DNA of 61,287 bases from positions 1-61,287 of the forward strand of contig NZ_MUBJ01000024.1 in the NCBI RefSeq assembly GCF_002127535.1, written 5' to 3'. This document shows positions 1 to 8,098 of this stretch, piece by piece. A program made the position numbers and the translations under genes. A model generated the notes under the pieces. It was not told where the DNA came from, made no database searches, and saw only the letters and a list, made by a program, of their open reading frames with translations. The stretch's first letter is position 1; each line of letters starts with the position of its first letter. Source of the DNA: Xenorhabdus vietnamensis. GTDB taxonomy: Bacteria; Pseudomonadota; Gammaproteobacteria; Enterobacterales; Enterobacteriaceae.

Positions 1-55
1 ATGCTAAAACGGGTATCACTCAGCCGGATTACAGTCATCGCTAACAGGGGGCAGT

Positions 56-538
56 ATGAAGCCTGATTTATACGCCTTTAGCCACTTACGCCCTGATGCC
101 AACCGTGCCCGTGGTTATACCGGGCGTTATGCTTCATGGCGCTCACCGGATATTCAGACAGAGCCGCAGGAAGATACCACCACTGATACACGCAGCAATG
201 CCCCCTGGATAGCATGCAGTCAGGAGGCAAAGAACAATCCTGTCTATGCGTTGCATCTTATCGACAATCATACGCCTTACCAATCTGCAATCGCAATGCT
301 CAGCGAGAGCCATCGTCACCTCAGCCGATACACCACACGCAAGATGGAAGCGGTCTGTTCAGGCTGGGAACTGTTAGACGGGGAAGATAAGAATCTGGAG
401 GCATTCAACTACAGTCTGAGGACCAATGATGCGAACGGGTATCAGGCATCATTACGGGCAGCGAGTGAGAAGCTGGAACGGTACATTGAGCCGATGAACT
501 GGAAAGACATCGAAAGACCGGGCAACCATCATGCTTAA
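56..538 (+). CDS. Hypothetical phage/satellite protein, 160 aa
   Basis: I do not recognise the family. The 160-residue product is hydrophilic, with no signal peptide or membrane segment; the second half (about residues 75-160) is predicted mostly helical. A G-rich stretch (GGGGGC) lies just upstream of the ATG and could serve as ribosome binding site. A reading frame entering from the window edge stops at 66 and overlaps this start, as in tightly packed phage operons. The following gene resembles a terminase small subunit and a GGTAAC repeat array lies between them, so this is probably part of a prophage or P4/PICI-like satellite cut by the window edge. Function unknown. Confidence 0.55.
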   Translation: MKPDLYAFSHLRPDANRARGYTGRYASWRSPDIQTEPQEDTTTDTRSNAPWIACSQEAKNNPVYALHLIDNHTPYQSAIAMLSESHRHLSRYTTRKMEAVCSGWELLDGEDKNLEAFNYSLRTNDANGYQASLRAASEKLERYIEPMNWKDIERPGNHHA

Positions 539-624
539 AACTTTTTGGGTCCTTACCAGAGCTTTCATAAATCACGGGCATTGCGCGCCGTGCAGTTTCA
601 CTAGCTAAAAAATTTTGAAATTTG

Positions 625-795
625 GGTAACAGGTAACACATCGGTTTTTACGATGTTATACATATCCATTTGAAATATATAAATTAAAATTAATTTTCAT
701 ACCATAAAAATATGTTACCTAACTTGTTACCTTCGTAAATGGGTAACAACAAGGGTAACAGTCAGGGTAACAAACCGGGTAACACATTAGGTAAC
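625..795. repeat. Iteron-like array of GGTAAC motifs with 12-bp period
   Basis: GGTAAC occurs at 625 and 632, in inverse orientation (GTTACC) at 714 and 726, and directly at 742, 754, 766, 778 and 790. The last five are exactly 12 bp apart and the inverted pair is also 12 bp apart. An AT-rich stretch (about 655-712) lies between the outer and inner groups. Arrays of short motifs in register beside AT-rich DNA are typical of replication origins bound by an initiator, as in P4-type satellites. The rightmost five units lie inside the next gene. The origin role is inference. Confidence 0.55.
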
Positions 796-1152
796 ACACC
801 TGAACCCGATACCCCGGCAAAAATTGTTGAACGTATTCTCACGGGACGGGGCGCAGACATGTCACTGGATGAAGCCCGCACCATGAAGGAAAACTATCTG
901 GCGCTGTTGACCCAGTACGACTACGACCTGAAATCCGGTCAGGTGTTACCGTGGCAGGATATGATTGATGCCGTCAGACAGGAATACGCCCGGATGCGCA
1001 CCCAGCTGATAGCAATAGCCCCTGAACACGGGCCACGACTCCGGGCTATCGCGTCCAGTTCAACCGATGCTGAATTCGTGGCAGCATTGCAGGAGGTTAT
1101 CTATGAGGCGATGTACGAACTGAGCCTTGATGATGAGGCCGCTACGGTGTGA
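739..1152 (+). CDS. Terminase small-subunit-like protein with N-terminal GN repeats
   Basis: The 137-residue product begins with five tetrapeptide repeats of the form Gly-Asn-x-x (residues 2-21), each encoded by one 12-bp GGTAAC unit. The remainder (about 28-137) is helical and resembles the C-terminal part of Nu1/DUF1441-type small terminase subunits, with an LPWQD..DAVRQEYARMR segment followed by a helix rich in Ala and Glu. Small terminases bind cos or pac DNA and direct packaging; satellites often carry one to redirect helper packaging. The family call is by eye and uncertain. No large terminase follows: the coding stops and a non-coding stretch leads to the prophage att site, so the element is truncated or is a satellite. 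Confidence 0.4.
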   Translation: MGNNKGNSQGNKPGNTLGNTPEPDTPAKIVERILTGRGADMSLDEARTMKENYLALLTQYDYDLKSGQVLPWQDMIDAVRQEYARMRTQLIAIAPEHGPRLRAIASSSTDAEFVAALQEVIYEAMYELSLDDEAATV

Positions 1153-1997
1153 TAAGGGCAGAATATGCCTGCCAGTAAGAAACAGTCCATACACCCCACA
1201 CAGCCAACGGGAGGGCTTGAAATTAAGCTGTCCCATAATCCTCTGTGCGGTTTAGCCTTGATGATATAACCCGTTGATTTTAGCTAATTCTGTCAGAAAA
1301 CCAGAATTCCGGTTCTGAGTATTAATTAAGTTAAATCAATGAATTATAAAACACCTAAACGTAACCAATTGATATTACTTAATTCCTGCACTGTGCCAGA
1401 GATTAAGGAAATCAAGGAGTTAACCAACTGTTGAGGAAATCCCTATAGTTGCCGCAAGGTGTGATATCCCATCTTGGGTATGGTGATTTCCCCAACACCT
1501 TTTATTTGTGCAGGTATCCCATAGATTAAAGGGCAATTTCTGGCCTATAGTGATAGTGGCTCGTTCTCATCCTCACTTGAACTCTTCTTTGGCAAAAGCG
1601 CGCCTGAGCGCCAAATACCATCAAAAAATCTGAACATTTAAAAGTGCTGTTTATGTGTACAGAAATGTACTGGTTCAGCGGGGCATTTTAGCAGTGAATT
1701 TTTTGAATAAAATAGTGATGACCGCTCTTCAATATAAGTTTTAAGAAGGATGAACTGAGGGAAAAATCAGACCCAAAACAGGCAGGAATGGCATGTATTT
1801 TTGTTACACTTTCTTACAAATAGAAACATATTAGTTATAAACAAAAACACCTCAGAGGGGAAAATCTGAGGTGTCTTAAATTTTACTTCACGTGCATTTT
1901 ACGTGCACTTTTAAGTCCATTTACTGTCATGACAGTGACCACTCAACTTTGCCAACTGGCTGTTTTTCAAGTTGTTGTCCTGACACTGTCCTACCAA
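1153..1997. other. Non-coding stretch between satellite-like genes and attL
   Basis: No convincing gene. A 34-codon frame at 1165-1269 has no recognisable similarity. Several inverted repeats occur, including GGAAATC paired with GATTTCC around 1434-1494, a hairpin at 1847-1874, and the perfect palindrome ACTGTCATGACAGT at 1923-1936. This could be a cos or packaging region or simply decayed element DNA; the sequence does not decide. Confidence 0.4.
1847..1874 (-). terminator. Hairpin terminator, leftward
   Basis: A 10-bp perfect stem (ACACCTCAGA with TCTGAGGTGT) closes an 8-nt loop. Read on the minus strand it is followed by TTTTTG, so it could end transcription coming leftward from the prophage int/tmRNA side. 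Confidence 0.5.
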
Positions 1998-2045
1998 ATT
2001 TGGTGGAGCTGGCGGGAGTTGAACCCGCGTCCGAAATTCCTACAT
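1998..2045. repeat. attL: 48-bp copy of the ssrA 3' end
   Basis: These 48 bp are identical to 30591-30638, which is the 3' end of tmRNA including the acceptor stem and T-arm region. The identity stops abruptly on both sides. This is the left prophage junction, next to the integrase gene, carrying the displaced fragment of ssrA. Confidence 0.93.
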
Positions 2046-2098
2046 TTTCCTAGAGATCTATATAAAACATATGATTACGTTATTTTTCAATATATTAA

Positions 2099-2146
2099 TG
2101 GACAATGGCGGACAGTATAGAACAGTGGCTTTAGAGCTGAGTGGAC
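2099..2146. promoter_or_regulatory. Possible left arm-type integrase sites (TGGAC)
   Basis: TGGAC at 2099 and 2142 and CGGAC at 2109 lie between attL and int. The same motif in the same orientation occurs three times just inside attR. Such paired arms flanking the core are expected of P2/lambda-type integrases, but the assignment rests only on motif repetition. Confidence 0.4.
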
Positions 2147-2161
2147 ACAATGTGGATCTTA

Positions 2162-3184
2162 TTAGATTTCCAGTGCCAACTGTGTAAGAGGATTTTTTGT
2201 TATTGCATCCTCTAAATGGTCAGGGGCAAAATGCGAATAGACCATAGTCATTTTGATATCAGCATGTCCTAGTATTCGCTGTAATACTAAGATATTTCCA
2301 CCGTTCATCATAAAATGGCTGGCAAATGTATGCCGGAGAACGTGTGTACATTGTCCTTCAGGTAAAACTATTTTGGCTCGTTTTATTGCTCGTTCAAAAG
2401 ACTTACGGCATGGGGTAAATAACTTGCCTCGTTTTTTAGGAATCAAGTTATAGAGTGATTCGGAAATAGGCACAGTTCTATTACGTTTACCTTTTGTTTT
2501 GGTAAATGTAATTCGGTTTGGTGTTATTTGATGTCCTTCCAATTCTTCAGCTTCACCCCAACGTGCTCCTGTAGCTAAACAGATTTTACTAATTAAAAGT
2601 AAATCTTTGCTTTTGGATTCCTTACAAGCATCTAATAATTGAATGATTTCATCAGGGTATAGATATGCTAATTCATTCTCTTGCGTCTTGAATGTAGGCA
2701 AGCCAGATAATGGATTGGGGTAATTAATATGCCCTAGTTTTTTGAGTGTGCCAAAAACAGAAGATAGGTTACGTTGTTCATGGTTTACCGTGATCGGTTT
2801 TACTGCCATGATTCGACCTCTGGCATCAGGCAATAAACCAGCTAACCTTTGTTCTCTGTACTTACTAAAGTCAGCAGCAGTAAGCTGGTTGGCAATAGGA
2901 TCACCCAATCCATTACAGATGGCAGTTAATTTTGATTGCATTCTGGCTGAGTCTGCTAGTGTTCGGCCATAGAGTGAATACCAGAGTGAAATTAACTCAG
3001 ATAGTTTTCTATTATCTTCTTTCTCTCCAAGCCAGGGTTTATCTTCCATTTCCTCCAATATATAGCGCTCATAAGCAAGTGCTTCGCCTTTAGTGGCAAA
3101 TCTTTTACGAATACGCTTACCTTTAACCCCGTTAGGGCGTAGGTCACAGAGCCATTCACCAGAATCAATTTTTCTAATAGTCAT
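2162..3184 (-). CDS. int: Prophage tyrosine integrase
   Basis: Site-specific recombinase of 340 aa that catalyses insertion and excision at the ssrA attachment site. The catalytic set is visible: Arg208 in the ATGAR box, His281-x-x-Arg284 in HVLRHTF, His307 in LGHAD and the nucleophile Tyr316 in MVYSHF. The N-terminal 60 residues form an arm-binding-like domain rich in basic residues, followed by a SAM-like core-binding region. It lies 116 bp from attL and is transcribed toward it, one base from the upstream repressor gene, so int and cI are probably co-transcribed as in HP1. Length and motif order are normal for P2/HP1 integrases. Confidence 0.95.
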   Translation of the reverse strand: MTIRKIDSGEWLCDLRPNGVKGKRIRKRFATKGEALAYERYILEEMEDKPWLGEKEDNRKLSELISLWYSLYGRTLADSARMQSKLTAICNGLGDPIANQLTAADFSKYREQRLAGLLPDARGRIMAVKPITVNHEQRNLSSVFGTLKKLGHINYPNPLSGLPTFKTQENELAYLYPDEIIQLLDACKESKSKDLLLISKICLATGARWGEAEELEGHQITPNRITFTKTKGKRNRTVPISESLYNLIPKKRGKLFTPCRKSFERAIKRAKIVLPEGQCTHVLRHTFASHFMMNGGNILVLQRILGHADIKMTMVYSHFAPDHLEDAITKNPLTQLALEI

Positions 3185-3748
3185 TTATAAAACCGTATAA
3201 ATAGAAACTACTTTTCCTATTACGTTGATTTCATCTATATCACAATCAATAGGATATTTACCGCCATCCATACGAATTTTATTACCGGGAAGTAAGATTA
3301 AATCCTTAAATGAGTGCTTACCTGAAAACTCGACTAACCATTTGCCGTCATCGGCATTTTTATTGCTTTTATCGACAAAATAGATGCTCTTATCATCTCT
3401 GATAGCATCAAGTTCATTATAGTTCTTAGGGAGGATAACTTTGTCAAAAATGAGGGAGCTAGAGGTGGTTAATTTTTCATCAGTTAATTTGAATGTCTTT
3501 AGCTTAACTATATCAGTCTGAATTGTGCTGTGAACACTTCCTGTTCCGAATGAGAGCCATTCAATAGAAGCACCTGTTTCTAAAGCACAACGTAATACAA
3601 GGTCTGCAGGGAAATTATCTCGTATGATTCTATTCCCAAGTGTCCCCTTACTAATACCTAAATGATTAGATAGTTGAATTTTTGTTTTGAAGCCATAGGC
3701 CTCACAAATCCTATCAATGGCAGCTCTTGCCCCTGTTTCTAAATTCAT
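3185..3748 (-). CDS. cI: Phage CI-type repressor
   Basis: Maintains lysogeny by repressing the early promoter of the divergent cox operon. From the ATG at 3748 the product has 187 aa. Residues about 5-70 form a helix-turn-helix domain of the phage CI type (SNHLGISKGTLGNRI) and the C-terminal half resembles an S24/LexA-like dimerisation domain, with no clear Ser-Lys protease dyad. TTG and GTG codons upstream are in frame, but GGTGAT sits 5 nt before this ATG. The intergenic DNA holds a strong rightward promoter and two 13-bp direct repeats spaced 20 bp apart, likely operators. It directly precedes int. Confidence 0.85.
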   Translation of the reverse strand: MNLETGARAAIDRICEAYGFKTKIQLSNHLGISKGTLGNRIIRDNFPADLVLRCALETGASIEWLSFGTGSVHSTIQTDIVKLKTFKLTDEKLTTSSSLIFDKVILPKNYNELDAIRDDKSIYFVDKSNKNADDGKWLVEFSGKHSFKDLILLPGNKIRMDGGKYPIDCDIDEINVIGKVVSIYTVL

Positions 3749-3775
3749 TTTTATCACCAAAAGAAAACTTTTTCA

Positions 3776-3804
3776 TTGACGCTTACGTTTAGTAAGTCTA
3801 CTAT
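3776..3804 (+). promoter_or_regulatory. Early rightward promoter
   Basis: TTGACG (3776-3781) and TACTAT (3799-3804) are separated by exactly 17 bp, a strong sigma-70 promoter pointing at cox. A short inverted repeat (CTTAC/GTAAG, 3782-3796) lies within the spacer. Confidence 0.75.
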
Positions 3805-3820
3805 GATTTAAAATTACGAA

Positions 3821-3853
3821 TGTCGAACAATATGGTACAATGTCGAACAATAT
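3821..3853. promoter_or_regulatory. Direct-repeat operator pair
   Basis: TGTCGAACAATAT occurs at 3821-3833 and again at 3841-3853, 20 bp start to start, about two helical turns. P2 C repressor is known to bind two short direct repeats on the same DNA face, so these are likely repressor or Cox operators just downstream of the early promoter. Confidence 0.65.
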
Positions 3854-3896
3854 AGGGCAGTATCAAACATGGTTCACGAAAGGAGAATTTTGCACT

Positions 3897-4082
3897 ATGC
3901 AAACAACTAATTCAATAACAGCTCAGTCTCGCTGGGTTACATACAAACAGTTTAGTGAATTATCAGGGATTTGCCATAGAACAGCTAAGTATTATGTTTC
4001 TGTAGGTAAGTTGAAAATCAAACCAAAAAAGAAATCAAGCGAGAGAGTTTACATCGATTGGTGGGCTTGGAACGATTGCTAA
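3897..4082 (+). CDS. cox: Cox-like excisionase/regulator
   Basis: Small basic DNA-binding protein of 61 aa, first gene of the rightward early operon and divergent from the repressor. The region WVTYKQFSELSGICHRTAKY matches the winged-helix recognition fold of Cox/excisionase proteins, followed by a Lys-rich stretch and a C-terminal YIDWWAW. Cox proteins promote excision and repress the lysogenic promoter. I chose the ATG at 3897, which has AGGAG upstream at 11 nt; an in-frame start at 3840 would lie inside the operator repeat. The family is called from position and motif; sequence is too short for more certainty. Confidence 0.7.
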   Translation: MQTTNSITAQSRWVTYKQFSELSGICHRTAKYYVSVGKLKIKPKKKSSERVYIDWWAWNDC

Positions 4083-4192
4083 GGCTTTCTTGAATTGTTC
4101 ACTTTTGGTTGTTGTATTCACATTAAGTGAACGAAAAGGTAAGTAACAATGTTTGATGGCAGGAATGAGAACATAATTAGTCTGAGGTCAGT

Positions 4193-4321
4193 ATGAACGC
4201 ATTAAAGCAGCACCAATACAAACTAACCAGTGAGTCATTCTATACAAAACAAGGTAACGGATTTGTTTTCCCGCTCGTCCTATGTTCCGTTGCTTATTTT
4301 ATTTTGTTTCTAATTAGGTGA
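4193..4321 (+). CDS. Possible 42-aa single-span membrane protein
   Basis: A 42-codon frame with a hydrophilic N-terminus and a C-terminal hydrophobic segment from about residue 24 (FVFPLVLCSVAYFILFLI) ending in Arg. AGG lies 6 nt before the ATG. It fills most of the gap between cox and the next early gene and runs in the same direction. It could be a lysogenic-conversion or exclusion micro-protein, but short hydrophobic frames also arise by chance in AT-rich DNA. Confidence 0.35.
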   Translation: MNALKQHQYKLTSESFYTKQGNGFVFPLVLCSVAYFILFLIR

Positions 4322-4328
4322 GGTTTTT

Positions 4329-4682
4329 ATGAACACGGAATACCAATTTGAATCAACAGAACAGCGCGCTTTTCCAATGGATTTTGAAACGCGTGTTAAT
4401 GGTTTAAATCAACTTGCTCAAATCAGGGCGAAACTTTTTAAATCTGCTAATGAACAGTTGGCTGCCTTTATTGCTGAAATGCGTGATAAACGCAATGAGC
4501 ACTATGCTGATAATATTCGCTTGTTAGGCGCTATATTCTATCTTGCCAATATTCCTAAAGAACGGCATAAGCTGGAATTAGATCAATTTACCCGTGAAGA
4601 AAAAATTAGTATTACAAAGGCAGTGAATTTAATTAAGGCAGCGGGTGCATATTTGCCAAATAATTTATCACTACCTAATTAA
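4329..4682 (+). CDS. Early phage protein of unknown function (DUF5347-like)
   Basis: 117 aa, soluble and mostly helical, with no recognised catalytic motif. A GTGAGG ribosome binding site precedes the ATG. Proteins of this size and style occur between cox and gpA in P2-type prophages of Morganellaceae; I tentatively relate it to the family of unknown function DUF5347, from memory only. It is the second or third gene in the early rightward operon. Function unknown. Confidence 0.6.
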   Translation: MNTEYQFESTEQRAFPMDFETRVNGLNQLAQIRAKLFKSANEQLAAFIAEMRDKRNEHYADNIRLLGAIFYLANIPKERHKLELDQFTREEKISITKAVNLIKAAGAYLPNNLSLPN

Positions 4683-4761
4683 ACAATAATAAATATCGAT
4701 TTTATTTTAATGGCGTCAACACGTCAGGGAATCCCTTTATCTAAAAATAGGAAATAAAAAA

Positions 4762-5013
4762 ATGAATATACCCGACCCTATATTTACCCCTGCTGAAATA
4801 AACACTGATGATCATGCGGTCATTATTGAACATTGCATCAAACAAAATCGTGAAGATGAAAGACGTGTTAGGGCAGATGGTCATGCTTCGCGTCTGCGTT
4901 ACTTCGCCATGATTGCGAAACGGGATCGCTTAGATTGCGATGCCATTGTCAGCCTGCTGGAAAGCGAGGCCAGTGAAATAGAGCGTCAGGCGCAAGAGTG
5001 GAACTATGTTTGA
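4762..5013 (+). CDS. DUF2732-like early phage protein
   Basis: 83 aa, acidic and helical, with an NREDERR..ADGHASRLRYFA segment like that of the DUF2732 family found upstream of zinc-finger and replication genes in P2-like phages. Its end overlaps the next gene by 8 bp, indicating translational coupling. A possible ribosome binding site (AGGAAATAAA) precedes the ATG. Function unknown in the family. Confidence 0.65.
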   Translation: MNIPDPIFTPAEINTDDHAVIIEHCIKQNREDERRVRADGHASRLRYFAMIAKRDRLDCDAIVSLLESEASEIERQAQEWNYV

Positions 5014-5227
5014 TGTCGATATTGATTACGCCTGCCAACAGGCTGAGGAAATACTGGTGCGCAAAATTGCACAGCATGTAAACCGTCCCATAGGTATTTC
5101 TGCATTTGAATGTAAAGACTGCGGAGAACCAATTATTGAAATACGCCGTACTCAGGTTCTTGGTTGTTCCCGTTGTGTAGATTGTCAGGCAGATTTTGAA
5201 TTAATTAACAAACATTATCGGAGTTAA
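5006..5227 (+). CDS. TraR/DksA-type C4 zinc-finger protein
   Basis: 73 aa with the motif C-x2-C at CKDCGEP and C-x2-C at CSRCVDC (roughly residues 34-57), the four-cysteine zinc finger of TraR/DksA proteins. The family binds RNA polymerase through the secondary channel and modulates transcription; phage copies are shorter than DksA and resemble F-plasmid TraR. The start overlaps the DUF2732-like gene and the next gene begins 5 bp after the stop, so it belongs to the early operon. Confidence 0.85.
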   Translation: MFDVDIDYACQQAEEILVRKIAQHVNRPIGISAFECKDCGEPIIEIRRTQVLGCSRCVDCQADFELINKHYRS

Positions 5228-5231
5228 TAAA

Positions 5232-5531
5232 ATGAATAAAGGCACAGAACGTACAATACATAATTTAAAAATAAAAAGCGTTTACTTTGAAGCTGTAAAA
5301 AGCGGTGAGAAAAAAGCTGAATTTATAATCAATGACCGTGAATATAAAAAAGGCGATTTTCTTGGGTTATATGAAATTGATGATAACGGCAATTTAACTA
5401 ATGATTCTATTATCGTCAGAGTGACTGATGTAACCGCCATTAATAGTGCTTTATATCCGAGTGCCACCAAAGAATTTGTTTTGGCTTTGGTTTCGTTCGA
5501 ATTATCTTCTATAAATTGTGTGTTTGCATGA
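5232..5531 (+). CDS. DUF3850/ASCH-like RNA-binding-fold protein
   Basis: 99 aa. The opening block HNLKIKSVYFEAVKSGEKKAEF followed by NDREYKKGDFLGLYE is the typical pattern of DUF3850, a small ASCH/PUA-like fold (YFEAV.SG.K..E.R.NDR.Y..GD). Such domains are thought to bind RNA or modified bases. Phages use them widely but no function is fixed. The final codons overlap the ATG of the replication gene (ATGA overlap at 5528-5531), so translation of gpA is probably coupled. Confidence 0.8.
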   Translation: MNKGTERTIHNLKIKSVYFEAVKSGEKKAEFIINDREYKKGDFLGLYEIDDNGNLTNDSIIVRVTDVTAINSALYPSATKEFVLALVSFELSSINCVFA

Positions 5532-7750
5532 GTCTTGTAGAAAAAGCAAAACAAAACAGCGGCGCACAATCCAAACCGCGCCGCCAGTACAGCAAGTTCC
5601 AGCCAGAGATGCCACAAATAGCCACTCTGGCTGAACGCATTATGTGGGAAGTAAACCCTGATGATTACACATGGTGTCACCAGTACTTTGGACACCTGCC
5701 GGATTCGTTGGCGATTTACTTCGTCAATCGTTATGCCAACATCTTCAAACAGTCAGGCCGCGACGGTCGTCGCCGTGCTAATACGTTTTTGCGCCAGTTC
5801 AGCCAGAACGTATTACCCCGGTTCAACCTAGTTAATGAGCAATATCAATTTCAAAGCCTGGTCGTGGGTGCTGCACCTTTTCCTTTCATTGAGCAACTTG
5901 ACCGCCTTTCCACATTAGGACGTCAAGAGATCAAACTATTGGCGCACGGTGTAGCGCGGTATATGACCGACAGTTACGAACATTTGGTGAATAACTCAGT
6001 TACCCCTGACAATGAGCAGAAGGCCCGCAAGAGATTAATTCATATCTATGCCCGATTGGCAAAATTAACTCAGCAGGTTGGGACAGCCGCACCTTATTCA
6101 CAGCAATTCACCAAAGGCAGAGAATCACCAACCGAAGATCAGTTATGCACCAGTTTACTGCGCATGATGTCTGACCAATGGTGGTATGCCCGCTTAAAGC
6201 GTATGCGTGATATTCGTGCTGAGCATATGGCCATTGCCGTGGGGCAGGTACAAAAAGCGGCTTCATCTTATGTTTCACGCAAGACCTTGCAGGAATGGAC
6301 AGAGCAAAAGCGCCGTAACTGGGAATTTCTGCAAGAGTTTGAGCTGGAAAATGAAGACGGTGAACGGGTTCCACTCGTTAATAAGGTGTTGGGCAGCATT
6401 GCTAACCCTGCCGTTCGTCGCTGTGAACTGATGGTGCGTCAGCGTGGCTTTGAGGATTTAGCCAATGAAATGGGCTGTGTCGGTGATTTTTATACGATTA
6501 CTGCGCCATCCAAATATCACTCGGCACACAGCGGCGGCGGTTTTGTGAAGAACTGGAACGGCGCAAGCCCACGGGATACGCAAAAGTATCTGTGCGGTGT
6601 CTGGGCAAAAATTCGGGCGGCATATTCCCGTGCGGGGATCAGTGTGTTCGGTTTTCGTGTGGTAGAGCCTCATCATGACGGGACACCACACTGGCATCTG
6701 TTGTTGTTTATGCTTCCTGAACATGTCGAAAAAATGCGTGGCATTGTGCGCGAGTATGCAATGCAAGAAGACGCCCACGAGTTAAACAGTGAAGCGGCTC
6801 GCAATGCCCGTTTTTTGGTGAAGCCGATTGATCCCAAAATAGGTAGCGCAACAGGCTACATCGCTAAATACATTTCAAAGAACATTGATGGCTACGCGCT
6901 GGATGGCGAAATAGATAACGAGACAGGGGGAAACCTCAAGGATATGTCTCGTTCTGTTTCTGCTTGGGCCAGCCGCTGGCGTATTCGTCAGTTCCAGCAG
7001 ATTGGTGGTGCTCCGGTTTCTGTTTGGCGTGAACTGCGTCGCTTAAGGGGTGACGAACAGATTTTGCCTGATGAAGATATGGATAACGTTCGCTTTGCAG
7101 CGGATATTGGCAACTGGTCAGCCTATACCGAATGTCAGGGCGGGCCATTGGTTGCCCGTAAAGATCTTACTGTCCGTCTTGCATATGAAGTGACTGAACA
7201 AGGCAATATCTACGGGGAAGATGTTCAGCGTATTTCTGGTGTTTACTCGCCCCGTTTGGGCGACTCATCTTCTTTTGTTACCCGTACTGTGAAGTGGAAG
7301 ATTGTGCCGAAATCCAGCCCGCTGGCTGCGGACAAGGGTTTGGCTTTTGACCCTGTTTTTTCTTCCTCTTGGAGTTCTGTCAATAACTGTACGGAGGCAC
7401 GAAGTGCGACTAATAAAGGCATTAAAGACAGTGATCTTTGTCTGGAGGAATTCCAGCATGGCTGGCCTAAAATGAGTGAGCGCGAAAAGATAGAACGTAT
7501 CTACGAATCGGCCAAATTACAGGGTTTAGCGATGAGCGATAATCTGGCGCGGGCACTATTGCGGGGCAACAGCATGTCTGTAAAGGGAAAATACTATCGG
7601 TTATCGATGTTTGGGCATTTGAACGAAACCAAACCGCCACATACGGAAAGAACAAAATTGCTACTAAACAGATTAAGTAAAATATCATGTATCAATATGA
7701 ATATTAATGAAATCATTCGTGACCCTAAAGGACATTATCAGGGTTTTTGA
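5528..7750 (+). CDS. A: Replication initiation endonuclease gpA
   Basis: Rolling-circle initiator of the P2 gpA family, 740 aa. It nicks the phage origin, joins covalently to the 5' end and starts single-strand displacement. Visible motifs are the HUH metal motif in PHHDGTPHWHLLLF (His382 onward) and the two-tyrosine motif YIAKYISKN (Tyr444 and Tyr448). The C-terminal 150 residues are less conserved. I chose the ATG at 5528, overlapping the previous stop; the alternative in-frame TTG at 5516 has no advantage. The origin in P2 lies inside this gene. Length is close to P2 gpA (761 aa). Confidence 0.93.
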   Translation: MSLVEKAKQNSGAQSKPRRQYSKFQPEMPQIATLAERIMWEVNPDDYTWCHQYFGHLPDSLAIYFVNRYANIFKQSGRDGRRRANTFLRQFSQNVLPRFNLVNEQYQFQSLVVGAAPFPFIEQLDRLSTLGRQEIKLLAHGVARYMTDSYEHLVNNSVTPDNEQKARKRLIHIYARLAKLTQQVGTAAPYSQQFTKGRESPTEDQLCTSLLRMMSDQWWYARLKRMRDIRAEHMAIAVGQVQKAASSYVSRKTLQEWTEQKRRNWEFLQEFELENEDGERVPLVNKVLGSIANPAVRRCELMVRQRGFEDLANEMGCVGDFYTITAPSKYHSAHSGGGFVKNWNGASPRDTQKYLCGVWAKIRAAYSRAGISVFGFRVVEPHHDGTPHWHLLLFMLPEHVEKMRGIVREYAMQEDAHELNSEAARNARFLVKPIDPKIGSATGYIAKYISKNIDGYALDGEIDNETGGNLKDMSRSVSAWASRWRIRQFQQIGGAPVSVWRELRRLRGDEQILPDEDMDNVRFAADIGNWSAYTECQGGPLVARKDLTVRLAYEVTEQGNIYGEDVQRISGVYSPRLGDSSSFVTRTVKWKIVPKSSPLAADKGLAFDPVFSSSWSSVNNCTEARSATNKGIKDSDLCLEEFQHGWPKMSEREKIERIYESAKLQGLAMSDNLARALLRGNSMSVKGKYYRLSMFGHLNETKPPHTERTKLLLNRLSKISCINMNINEIIRDPKGHYQGF

Positions 7751-7876
7751 TAGAAATATCTGGAAATATTGGATAAGTCACATAATTTATTATTTCTTAA
7801 TGAAATTAATGTAATTGTTAATTATATTTATATGTATTGTATAAAAACAAAACAATATATATTTAAAGAGGATTAT

Positions 7877-8098
7877 ATGGTGGATTTTTTTTCTGAATCA
7901 ATTTCACTGGAACGAATTGATTTATTATTACGCTTGGCAACTAAAGGGGGATGTAGCCATGATGAGCGTTATCAGGTTCTTATTTGGTGTTCTGAATTGA
8001 CCACCCAATTAATTGAACAGTTTGATCAAAATGAAAAAAAGCCACTCAATAGTGGCTCAACACTGAACTTATGCGGCAGGGGTCTGCAACAAATCTAA
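7877..8098 (+). CDS. Small phage protein of unknown function
   Basis: 73 aa, helical and acidic, from an ATG with AAAGAGG at a good distance. A longer frame from 7769 is possible but starts in AT-rich DNA without a ribosome site. It ends convergently with ogr, overlapping its last 30 bp, and its 3' part contains the minus-strand terminator of the leftward operon. Not recognised; placed after gpA where P2 relatives carry accessory genes. Confidence 0.55.
   Translation: MVDFFSESISLERIDLLLRLATKGGCSHDERYQVLIWCSELTTQLIEQFDQNEKKPLNSGSTLNLCGRGLQQI
8033..8057 (-). terminator. Terminator of the leftward portal/terminase/ogr operon
   Basis: AGCCACT (8040-8046) pairs with AGTGGCT (8051-8057) around CAAT. 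On the minus strand the stem is followed by seven T residues, a classical intrinsic terminator just past ogr and inside the opposing small gene. Confidence 0.75.

Noticed and set aside
56..538. Idea that the first gene is the P4 Psu capsid-decoration protein
   Set aside because: Length and context fit loosely, but I see no convincing Psu sequence blocks.
1165..1269. 34-codon frame after the terminase-small-like gene
   Set aside because: No ribosome site, no family similarity and unremarkable composition; treated as non-coding.
5282..5695. Leftward reading frame across the DUF3850 and gpA starts
   Set aside because: Antisense to two well-supported early genes with overlapping starts; composition is that of a shadow.
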